Of a stretch of DNA of 6,319 bases, positions 1 to 5,588 are shown one piece after another; the first letter of the stretch is position 1; each line of letters opens with the position of its first letter. Position numbers and translations under genes: made by a program. Origin of the DNA: Candidatus Brocadiaceae bacterium (GTDB taxonomy: Bacteria; Planctomycetota; Brocadiia; SM23-32); the NCBI GenBank assembly GCA_003567495.1, contig PWZK01000264.1:1-6319 (forward strand). Reading direction: 5' to 3'. The notes beneath the pieces are model-generated. The model was not told where the DNA came from. It made no database searches and saw nothing but the letters and a program-made list of their open reading frames with translations.

Positions 1-1059
1 AAATTTCCGATCTCGGGCACCGGCGCCGGCACATTCGCCTCGGCCTACCCCGCCTTCAGCACTTTGCCGTTCCAGGCGCTGGTTCGAAACCCGCACAGCG
101 AGTATATGGGATTCTTTGCCGAAACGGGATTTGTCGGGATCGGGCTTTTGTCGGTGGCTCTGATGCTTTTGCTTGTAAGGACTTTCCGCGGCCTGCACTT
201 AAGACGTAATTCCTATATCCTTTGCTTTCTTGCCGGAGGTGTGGGCGTCATTTTTTCAGTCGCAATCCATTCCGTGGTTGATTTTCCGCTGCGCTCGCCC
301 GGCATAGCAGCCACTCTGGCAGTCGTAACCGCAATGATCTACCGTATAGCAGTAATGAACAGCAAACAGATCCGTCGCATACGTTCCTCAGAAAAGAAGT
401 CAACCGGAAAGAAAACTGCCGCCGACACCCCGCCCAAACGTCCTGTTGCAGAAGGATGGAAACGGGGGCACCTGGCAAATGGGTTTCTTGCTGCAATGGT
501 CTTTCTTGGATGGATATTCGCGTGCAGCTTCGTACTCGGAGAATTAAACGCCCATATCGAACAAACCAGGATAAAAAATGCACAAAACCGCCTGACACCA
601 CATACCGAAACAGTCGAGAATTTTATCATGGCCTCCATGCACGCCATAGAATCCTACTCGCCCGGCAACGCCGCTTTATACGACCGGCTGGCTGAATTTA
701 CAAGAAAAGCAGCCGATACGGTACAAAATCCGGCCAAAAGGATGGCACTTGCGGAAAAAGCGCTGGAAATTCAAAGTAAAGCGGCCGGCCTGGAACCGGT
801 AAACGCCGACCACCGCGTGAACCTTGCTATTGACTACCTGGCGCTGGGCAGGCCGGATCTGGCATGGGTCCACTCAAGACTGGCTGCAGAGATACTTCCA
901 AATAACCCATGGGTAAGAATAGAACTGGCCGATATGTTTCTCAGTGCAGGATTGGAAGAACCCGCACTAGAAATGCTGGCTGAAGCCGAAGAAGTCGCAG
1001 AACGCCGGGGGTTTGACTCACTGCAAAGAAGAATCAATAACATTAAATCGCAGTTTTGA
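1..1059 (+). CDS. O-antigen ligase/polymerase-like membrane protein with TPR-like C-terminus (5' end missing)
   Basis: The reading frame is open to the left edge, so the start lies outside the window; the TTG at 64 is internal. The 352 visible residues begin with a GTGAGTF segment and continue with NPHSEY around residues 30-35, the conserved His-containing periplasmic motif of the Wzy_C/O-antigen ligase family. A hydrophobic segment follows (about 43-59), then two more with the HSVVDFPLRSPG signature (about 71-119), a Lys/Arg-rich cytoplasmic-looking linker (121-158) and a last membrane segment (about 161-180). The remainder (about 205-345) is helical and TPR-like, with Ala/Leu-rich repeats such as NLAIDYLALGRPDLAW. 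Family members join or polymerise glycan on lipid carriers at the periplasmic face of the inner membrane; the exact substrate cannot be told. It ends 86 bases before the pyrH start, and no clear terminator is visible between them. The family call is firm, the ligase-versus-polymerase choice open. Confidence 0.82.
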   Translation, partial: KFPISGTGAGTFASAYPAFSTLPFQALVRNPHSEYMGFFAETGFVGIGLLSVALMLLLVRTFRGLHLRRNSYILCFLAGGVGVIFSVAIHSVVDFPLRSPGIAATLAVVTAMIYRIAVMNSKQIRRIRSSEKKSTGKKTAADTPPKRPVAEGWKRGHLANGFLAAMVFLGWIFACSFVLGELNAHIEQTRIKNAQNRLTPHTETVENFIMASMHAIESYSPGNAALYDRLAEFTRKAADTVQNPAKRMALAEKALEIQSKAAGLEPVNADHRVNLAIDYLALGRPDLAWVHSRLAAEILPNNPWVRIELADMFLSAGLEEPALEMLAEAEEVAERRGFDSLQRRINNIKSQF

Positions 1060-1066
1060 ACAGCAT

Positions 1067-1095
1067 TTGATTTGAGATTTTTAATCGTGTATAGT
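1067..1095 (+). promoter_or_regulatory. Candidate sigma70-type promoter for pyrH-frr-pgsA
   Basis: TTGATT at 1067-1072 and TATAGT at 1090-1095 are separated by exactly 17 bases, matching 4/6 and 5/6 of the -35 and -10 consensus. Transcription would start near 1102. That leaves a 5' leader of about 44 bases before the ATG at 1146 and argues against the in-frame GTG at 1104 as the pyrH start. Seen in sequence only. Confidence 0.5.
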
Positions 1096-1145
1096 ATTGC
1101 ACAGTGGTCGATGCGGTTCACTTAATGCCAACAAAAGAGACTGTT

Positions 1146-1865
1146 ATGTCGGAGACGAGCGGTTACAGAAGGGTCTTGCTCAAACTCAGCGGCAATGCGC
1201 TGGCTAAAGCTGACGGCAACGGATTTGACGATAAGCAGATGGCATATATAGCCGGCGAAATAGCCGATGTGAAACGCTCCGTGAGTGCTCTGGCAATCGT
1301 GGTGGGCGCCGGCAATATCCTCAGGGGCGCGGGGTTCACCGGGGGTGGAAAAGCGCGACTCCAGGCCGATCAGGCGGGTATGGTGGCCACCGTGGTCAAC
1401 GCACTGGTGCTGCAGCAGGTGCTCGACGAAACAGGGATCGACACCTACGTATGCAGCGCACTACAGATCGGGAGCGCAGTAGATGGATTCAAACGCGCGA
1501 GATGTCGCGCGGAGCTGGATAAAGAGCGCGTGGTCATACTGGCCGGCGGCACCGGAAATCCACTTTTTACAACCGATACCGCAGCAGTGCTGCGGGCGGT
1601 GCAGCTGGAGATGGAAATCGTCCTGAAAGCTACCCGGGTCAACGGCGTTTATTCGGGGGATCCCGAGCTTGACACCTCCTCAAAATTCATACCGCAGCTA
1701 AGTTATGATGAAGTGTTGGACAAGAGACTGGAAATCATGGACTTCCAGGCGATAGCCATGTGCAGGGAACACAACATGCCTGTCAGGGTTTTCAATTTCC
1801 GGCAAAAGGGAAACCTGGCACGTACGGTTTCGGGCAATCCAATCGGTACTTTTATAGGAAGTTGA
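1146..1865 (+). CDS. pyrH: UMP kinase (uridylate kinase)
   Basis: Phosphorylates UMP to UDP with ATP in the cytoplasm, a committed step in pyrimidine nucleotide supply. The 239-residue product is of normal family length and belongs to the amino-acid-kinase fold. Visible motifs are LLKLSG (11-16), the GAGNILRG nucleotide/phosphate loop (54-61), QADQAGMVATVVNAL (73-87), GGTGNPLFTTDTAA (134-147) and KATRVNGVYSGDP (161-173). The first loop reads GAGN rather than the common GGGN, a mild variation. ATG 1146 was chosen because AAGAGA (1135-1140) sits five bases upstream and the protein then starts in the standard family position. In-frame GTG 1104 and ATG 1125 would add 14 or 7 residues unlike the family. 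Only three bases separate its stop from frr, so the two are certainly co-transcribed and probably translationally coupled. Confidence 0.97.
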   Translation: MSETSGYRRVLLKLSGNALAKADGNGFDDKQMAYIAGEIADVKRSVSALAIVVGAGNILRGAGFTGGGKARLQADQAGMVATVVNALVLQQVLDETGIDTYVCSALQIGSAVDGFKRARCRAELDKERVVILAGGTGNPLFTTDTAAVLRAVQLEMEIVLKATRVNGVYSGDPELDTSSKFIPQLSYDEVLDKRLEIMDFQAIAMCREHNMPVRVFNFRQKGNLARTVSGNPIGTFIGS

Positions 1866-1868
1866 AAA

Positions 1869-2429
1869 ATGGATCTTGATGATATTTTACTGGATGCAGA
1901 AGACAGAATGGATAAGGCCGTTGCCGTTTATTCAGACGAGCTGAAACGTATACGCGCCGGAAGCGCAAACCCGGGGCTCGTGGATTCGATCAGAGTCAGC
2001 TATTACGGCTCGATGACGCCGCTGTCACAGATTGCGAACATCGGTGTGCCCGACCCGCAGCTGATCGTCATAAAACCATACGACCCTTCGAGTATCGATG
2101 ATATTGTCAAAGCCATTCAGGCCAGTGATATCGGCATCAATCCACAAAGTGATGGAAGGGTTATCAGGCTTTCAGTGCCCGGACTGAGCGAAGAAAGACG
2201 CAAGCAGATGGCCGGAAGGGTAAAGAATATGGGAGAAGATGCAAAAGTGGCAATACGGAATATCCGGCGAGATGCCAATAAACACATCGACAAACTAAAG
2301 AAAGACTCAGAGATCGGTGAAGACGAATGTGAGGGCGCACAGGAAGAAATACAGGAAATGACAGACCGGCATATAAAACAGCTTGATGAACTCCAACAAC
2401 TTAAAACAAAAGATATTATGGCGATATAG
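1869..2429 (+). CDS. frr: Ribosome recycling factor
   Basis: With EF-G it splits the post-termination ribosome so the subunits can be reused. At 186 residues it has the standard length. The N-terminal helix runs into ELKRIRAGSANPGLVDSIRV (24-43). Next come the beta domain with YYGSMTPLSQIANI (45-58), IKPYD (68-72), the DIGINPQSDGRVIRLSVPGLSEERRK segment (87-112), and the long helical arm with VAIRNIRRDANKHIDKLKKD (127-146), which holds the conserved arginine patch. The usual GRASP-like turn reads GSANP here. AGGAAG (1856-1861) lies seven bases before the ATG, inside the end of pyrH. The pyrH-frr pairing is one of the most conserved bacterial gene orders and supports both calls. Confidence 0.98.
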   Translation: MDLDDILLDAEDRMDKAVAVYSDELKRIRAGSANPGLVDSIRVSYYGSMTPLSQIANIGVPDPQLIVIKPYDPSSIDDIVKAIQASDIGINPQSDGRVIRLSVPGLSEERRKQMAGRVKNMGEDAKVAIRNIRRDANKHIDKLKKDSEIGEDECEGAQEEIQEMTDRHIKQLDELQQLKTKDIMAI

Positions 2430-2514
2430 GCATTAATAAAACGGCAAACGACTTTACATTTGAGCAAACCGACAAAGAAATGTCAGATCGAATACCATTG
2501 AGCGCCAAAGACAT

Positions 2515-3111
2515 ATGCTAAACCCTGCCAATATGCTGACTCTCTCTCGCCTCGTGCTTGCTCCGGTGTTTATCGTCCTGTTTCTGGTAAACGCCGCGTG
2601 GGCGGCTGTCGCCACGCTCTCACTCGCCTTGCTTTTTGAAATAACCGACATGCTCGACGGTTATGTTGCACGCAATATAAGCGGGGTTACTTCGCTGGGA
2701 AAATTGATAGATCCGCTGGCCGACAGTGTGGCCAGGTTCAGCATTTTCCTTGCCTTCACGACCGAGATGTCGGTGCGTGGGGATTTCTGGCCCGTTATTT
2801 TGGTCGCAGTGATATTTTACCGCGATGCAATAGTAGCCTATATGCGCACTTTCGCCGCATCGGGCGGCGTCGTTATGGCGGCCAGAACCAGCGGAAAAAT
2901 AAAAGCCGTAGTCCAGGGAACGGGGATAATTCTCTTCCTGTCCTTCCGCACAGCTTACTTTTTCATTCCCGATACAATAGACATGCAAACACGTCGCACG
3001 CTTTTTTATTGCGTCATGATCCCAGTAGCAGCAGTAACGCTACTTTCCGGCCTGGACTATGTGCTTTCCAACAAAACGGCTATCAAAGCTATTACGAAAA
3101 AGAAGATTTGA
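2515..3111 (+). CDS. pgsA: CDP-alcohol phosphatidyltransferase, probably CDP-diacylglycerol-glycerol-3-phosphate 3-phosphatidyltransferase
   Basis: A 198-residue membrane protein carrying the full family signature: D45, D48-G49, A52-R53, then eight residues to G62, D66 and D70. These residues bind the metal and the CDP-alcohol. The N-terminus MLNPANMLTLSRLVLAPVF, and FYRDAIVAYMRTFAASGGVVMAARTSGKIKAVVQ (101-134), resemble PgsA, which makes phosphatidylglycerol phosphate from CDP-diacylglycerol and glycerol-3-phosphate. Other CDP-alcohol transferases cannot be excluded. About six hydrophobic segments are visible and the C-terminus is Lys-rich. ATG 2515 is the first possible ATG/GTG/TTG start in frame (the upstream stop is at 2461-2463), but no convincing Shine-Dalgarno sequence precedes it. 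The gap of 85 bases after frr shows no terminator, so co-transcription with pyrH-frr is likely. The usual uppS-cdsA neighbours of frr are not seen. Confidence 0.85.
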   Translation: MLNPANMLTLSRLVLAPVFIVLFLVNAAWAAVATLSLALLFEITDMLDGYVARNISGVTSLGKLIDPLADSVARFSIFLAFTTEMSVRGDFWPVILVAVIFYRDAIVAYMRTFAASGGVVMAARTSGKIKAVVQGTGIILFLSFRTAYFFIPDTIDMQTRRTLFYCVMIPVAAVTLLSGLDYVLSNKTAIKAITKKKI

Positions 3112-3333
3112 ACTTAAGAGCCTGTTTCACACCCTGTCTCTTTGTTGAAAAGTTCATCAAATTGCAATGTCACTAAACAGCGTTTTGCCCTTAGCCAGCA
3201 CATTTCATAAACCAACAACAGAAGTTAATATAGTCGAGTCCGTTTTCGAAAAGAATTATGGCGTTTTTTCAAGTATAGATTCTGTTGTAGCAATGAGATA
3301 CTGTGGTGACACCACAACAGTCTTCATCTTCAC
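3112..3333. other. Gene-free stretch with a short dyad before the tRNA promoter
   Basis: No supported gene and no clear pgsA terminator are visible here. The only structure noted is a perfect 7-bp dyad, TGTGGTG/CACCACA around a single A (3302-3316). It is nested in a wider pair, CTGTTGT (3282-3288) with ACAACAG (3314-3320). It ends 17 bases upstream of the tRNA -35 box. Confidence 0.45.
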
Positions 3334-3362
3334 TTGACGCAGCATCGCGGGAACGTTAAAAT
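3334..3362 (+). promoter_or_regulatory. Sigma70-type promoter of tRNA-Phe
   Basis: TTGACG (3334-3339, 5/6 of consensus) and TAAAAT (3357-3362, 5/6) are separated by 17 bases. Initiation near 3369 would leave a 5' leader of about nine bases before the mature tRNA at 3378. The -10 context ACGTTAAAAT is identical to that of the gcvH-like promoter. Confidence 0.75.
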
Positions 3363-3377
3363 ATGCCATACTTCTGA

Positions 3378-3452
3378 GGGCAGGTAGCTCAGGGGTAGAG
3401 CACGGCCCTGAAAAGGCCGGTGTCGTCGGTTCGATTCCGACCCTGCCCACCA
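3378..3452 (+). tRNA. tRNA-Phe (anticodon GAA)
   Basis: A complete cloverleaf can be folded by eye. The acceptor GGGCAGG (3378-3384) pairs with CCTGCCC (3442-3448). The D stem is GCTC/GAGC (3387-3390 with 3398-3401). The anticodon stem CGGCC/GGCCG (3403-3407 with 3415-3419) encloses the loop CTGAAAA, which has anticodon GAA at 3410-3412. The variable loop is GTGTC and the T stem is GTCGG/CCGAC, with loop TTCGATT. Discriminator A3449 is followed by an encoded CCA (3450-3452). All stems are fully paired. It stands alone behind its own promoter, with no other tRNA in the window. Confidence 0.98.
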
Positions 3453-3522
3453 CCTTACTTACATCGTGAGTCCTCAGCTAATCCCCGTATATTTGCGTTT
3501 ATATCTTCTAAGGCAGTCCGCA

Positions 3523-3744
3523 GATTACGCGGATTACGCGGATTTACGACAACGGCAGGAACGGCAATTACGAATTACGAATTAGGAATGAGGAATCAAC
3601 GGCAATGTGGAATGAGGAGTTGGAATTTACGGCATTTTTCCCACATTCCTCATTCCAAATTCCTAATTCCACATTATTTCTCATTCCTCATTCCGGATTC
3701 CGGCTTGCCCGGGTTAGGAATTAGGAATCAAAGGCAAAGGCAAC
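3523..3744. repeat. Composite short-period repeat block with a long imperfect inverted repeat
   Basis: The block starts with 9-base units GATTACGCG (3523-3531, 3532-3540, then a degenerate copy). It moves into 7-base units ACGAATT/AGGAATG (about 3570-3596). It then forms a long imperfect inverted repeat: 3585-3596 pairs perfectly with 3683-3694, and 3604-3628 pairs with 3651-3675 with several mismatches, around a 22-base loop (3629-3650). The unpaired gaps on the two sides are both 7 bases, so the arms keep register. The motif at 3698-3718, read on the minus strand, recurs at the right window edge. AGGAATTAGGAATC and AAGGCAAAGGC remnants lead up to the ribosome-binding site of the next gene. 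No gene is supported in it. Confidence 0.8.
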
Positions 3745-3768
3745 GACTACGAAAACGGGAGGCGCCCT

Positions 3769-3963
3769 GTGAAAAACAAAAACGGTCTGTCACAGCCGAA
3801 CTGGGATCTTAAGGATTGGGAGAAAGCCCTCACTATCCATGTCGGCGCCGCCTATATGTGCAGAACCTGCGAGAACCTCGTTATGGTGACCCGTGGAGGC
3901 GTCGGCGTGCTGGACCTGAAATGCTGCGGAAAACCCATGGAAAAGGCCAATGCCAGCGATTAA
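3769..3963 (+). CDS. Small desulforedoxin-like Cys4 protein (one module)
   Basis: A 64-residue protein. After an N-terminal stretch of about 28 residues comes YMCRTCENLV...KCCGKPMEK, with Cys at 31, 34, 52 and 53. The C-x2-C ... C-C-G-x-P-M pattern is that of desulforedoxin and of the N-terminal domain of desulfoferrodoxin, where four cysteines hold one iron in an FeS4 centre for electron transfer. The 17-residue spacing between the pairs is a little longer than in classical desulforedoxin, so zinc binding is also possible. The catalytic superoxide reductase domain is absent. The GTG start at 3769 is favoured by a strong GGGAGG (3757-3762) six bases upstream. No promoter is obvious, because the repeat block lies immediately upstream. 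It overlaps the next gene by 14 bases in another frame. A redox role in an anaerobe is inferred. Confidence 0.78.
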   Translation: MKNKNGLSQPNWDLKDWEKALTIHVGAAYMCRTCENLVMVTRGGVGVLDLKCCGKPMEKANASD

Positions 3964-4228
3964 CGGGGAAAAAAGGAAAGAAAATCAGACAACCGGCCGG
4001 GGTACAATATTGAGGTGCCCCATATGCAAGGCTGAGATTACGGTGCTTGCACTTGCCGACGCAAGCGGTTTCCGGCCCCGATGCTGCAGCACCGCAATGG
4101 AAAAAGTCCAGCATAGGGCGTTTTTTTACATCTGCGAGATATGCGGCGCGGAAGTAGCGTCGGTGAGCCCCGAATGCGGCGATTTCACCCCCCACTGCTG
4201 CCGACAGCCCATGACGAGTGAAAGATAA
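3950..4228 (+). CDS. Desulforedoxin-like protein with two tandem Cys4 modules
   Basis: A 92-residue protein with two copies of the motif seen in its neighbour: LRCPICKAEI...RCCSTAMEK (Cys 23, 26, 45, 46) and YICEICGAEV...HCCRQPM (Cys 62, 65, 83, 84). There is one extra Cys at 76. Each module should bind one metal, as iron (FeS4) or zinc. The second half of each module keeps the CC-x-x-x-M ending but lacks the Gly-x-Pro of CCGKPM. ATG 3950 lies inside the end of the upstream gene, with AAAAGG (3941-3946) only three bases away, so initiation probably depends on coupling. TTG 4010, just before the first Cys pair, is an alternative start. The 20-residue N-terminus is polar and shows no signal peptide. 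It may be a genuine separate subunit or the rest of a frameshifted three-module protein. Confidence 0.75.
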   Translation: MPAINGEKRKENQTTGRGTILRCPICKAEITVLALADASGFRPRCCSTAMEKVQHRAFFYICEICGAEVASVSPECGDFTPHCCRQPMTSER

Positions 4229-4253
4229 CAAATTGGGGGGCTCTCAAACGACA

Positions 4254-4289
4254 TATAGTACCTATAGGACTTATAGGTCCTATAGGGTG
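4254..4289. repeat. Tandem 9-base TATAG repeat with an internal 10-bp dyad
   Basis: There are four units of period nine, TATAGTACC, TATAGGACT, TATAGGTCC and TATAGGGTG. The middle units create a perfect inverted repeat, CCTATAGGAC (4261-4270) with GTCCTATAGG (4277-4286), around TTATAG. It lies 25 bases past the stop of the second Cys4 gene. It could fold as a hairpin, but no T-run follows on the plus strand, so a terminator function is unproven. Confidence 0.75.
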
Positions 4290-4359
4290 ATATATGCGGA
4301 TTTCACTCTGTGCAGGCAAACACAGGCCAGAAGTAACTCCTCAGTGAACCGCGTCTTCC

Positions 4360-4489
4360 CCGGGAACGCCGGCGCCAGAGTCCGCACTAACGGCATGCCG
4401 GCTGGGACGCCCGCGTTCCCGGCTACGGCATGCTGCGGTTTAAGTGCCCATACAAGCAAAATGAGACGCCTGCCTGCAGCAGGCAGGCG
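4360..4489. repeat. GC-rich inverted repeats in the convergent intergenic region
   Basis: Two elements are visible. CCGGGAACGC (4360-4369) is the exact reverse complement of GCGTTCCCGG (4413-4422), with small GGCGCC and GGCATGCC palindromes between them. Further on, CGCCTGCCTGC (4467-4477) and GCAGGCAGGCG (4479-4489) form a perfect 11-bp inverted repeat around one A, a very stable hairpin. From memory this resembles dispersed repeats that break up intergenic DNA in PVC-type genomes. The whole stretch 4229-4553, between the Cys4 genes and asd, contains no supported gene. Confidence 0.7.
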
Positions 4490-4553
4490 GTGCAGCTGCG
4501 CGAAAGGCAAGCGGCGCTACAAAATCGTCTTCGGGGCCACGGCACTCAAGCCC

Positions 4554-5588
4554 CTATATCAGCCCCATCTCAATCGCTTTTTCCGCGATTTGAACGGTAT
4601 TGAGCGCAGCGCCCTTGCGAATATTATCCGAAACGCACCACAGGTCCAGCGCGTTTTCCCTCGAGCGGTCCTCTCTTATACGCCCCACATAAACCGGGTC
4701 TTTCCCGGCCGCATCGGCCGGTAGCGGGTAGAGCGAGCGGTGCGGCGCATCGACAACTTCAACACCGGGGGCTTCCATCAAAATATTTCGCGCTTCTTCA
4801 GCGCCGAGGGGACTCTCAAACTCCACGTTTACGGCCTCGCTGTGGCCGTTGCATACCGGCACTCGCACGCAGGTTGCAGTCACCGGCATTTGCGGCGTAC
4901 CCAGCAATTTCCTGGTCTCTTCCACCATCTTGATCTCTTCACTAAAATATCCGGGGAATTTGTTCTGAGATTTGAGACTGCCTATCTCCGGAATGCAATT
5001 ATCAAAAATCGGGTGCGGATACGGACCGCAGTCGGCGCATCCACCGCTTTCGGACGCTTTCCTCTGCTCCGAAAGAGCCCTTATTCCCCCGCGTCCCGTA
5101 CCGCTGACGGCCTGGTAGGTGCTCACCACTATGCGGCGTATGGCGGCCCGGCGGTGCAGCGGAGCCAGCGCCATGACCATCTGGATAGTGCTGCAGTTGG
5201 GGTTCGCTATAAAACCACTGTGCCCGTGCATAGATTCGGCATTGACCTCGGGTATAACCAGCGGCACCCGGGCGTCCATCCTGAAGTCACTGCCGTTATC
5301 TACAACAAAAACTCCTCTCTCCACGGCTTGCCATCCGTAAACCTGCGCGGCCCCGGACTCGCCTTCAGTTCCCGCAAAAAGTGCAATATCAAGACCACTA
5401 AAGGCCTCCTTTGTTGTTTCCACTACATCCCTTTCGCGCCCGGCTATCAACTGCCGACGCGTGCTTGTTGCCATTACTCTGAGCTCTTCGAAGGGAAAAC
5501 TTCGCTGCTCAAGCACCTTTACCAGCTCCTCGCCGACAAGCCCGGCGCCCACCACTGCTACACTGTACTTTTTCTCATTCAACCCCAC
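4554..5588 (-). CDS. asd: Aspartate-semialdehyde dehydrogenase
   Basis: Reduces aspartyl-4-phosphate to aspartate-4-semialdehyde with NADPH, the branch point to lysine/diaminopimelate, methionine and threonine. With the GTG start at 5588 it has 344 residues, a normal length. Visible are GAGLVG (14-19) for cofactor binding, the DNGSDFRMD loop (97-105, usually DNTS), NPNCSTIQMV with the nucleophile Cys132, STYQAVSGTG with Gln159, VRVPVCNGHSEAV with Arg242 and His249, and KGAALNTVQIAE near the end. It resembles the Gram-positive/S. pneumoniae-like class of the family. GTG 5588 has GGGGG six bases upstream, and was preferred to TTG 5594, which directly abuts that run. It overlaps the 3' end of the gcvH-like gene by 14 bases (20 with TTG 5594), so the pair should be one transcript with coupled translation. 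The identification is firm; only the start is uncertain. Confidence 0.96.
   Translation of the reverse strand: MGLNEKKYSVAVVGAGLVGEELVKVLEQRSFPFEELRVMATSTRRQLIAGRERDVVETTKEAFSGLDIALFAGTEGESGAAQVYGWQAVERGVFVVDNGSDFRMDARVPLVIPEVNAESMHGHSGFIANPNCSTIQMVMALAPLHRRAAIRRIVVSTYQAVSGTGRGGIRALSEQRKASESGGCADCGPYPHPIFDNCIPEIGSLKSQNKFPGYFSEEIKMVEETRKLLGTPQMPVTATCVRVPVCNGHSEAVNVEFESPLGAEEARNILMEAPGVEVVDAPHRSLYPLPADAAGKDPVYVGRIREDRSRENALDLWCVSDNIRKGAALNTVQIAEKAIEMGLI

Noticed and set aside
2480..2521. 13-codon ORF overlapping the pgsA start, a possible leader peptide
   Set aside because: It has no adequate ribosome-binding site and no attenuator structure; the overlap is easily due to chance.
3378..3452. 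Integration (att) site at the tRNA-Phe gene
   Set aside because: No second copy of the tRNA 3' end and no integrase were seen in the window.
3256..3453. Minus-strand 65-residue frame starting MVGRVGIEPTTPAFSG
   Set aside because: It is the antisense reading of tRNA-Phe; VGRVGIEPTTPAFSG is a well-known spurious translation of tRNA genes.
3523..3744. CRISPR array
   Set aside because: The repeats are 7- to 9-base units without regular unique spacers, and no cas genes are present.
3420..3812. Plus-strand 130-residue frame through the repeat block
   Set aside because: It starts inside the tRNA and consists of translated GATTACGCG and GGAATGAGG repeats; no family features are seen, and the true gene starts at 3769 in another frame.
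4533..4554. GGGGC/GCCCC hairpin directly after the asd stop as a terminator
   Set aside because: The stem is only five base pairs with a 12-base loop and lacks a following T-run on the minus strand.
4218..4724. Plus-strand 168-residue frame over the TATAG repeats and the asd 3' end
   Set aside because: The YSTYRTYRSYR segment is the 9-base repeat in translation, and the rest is antisense to asd.
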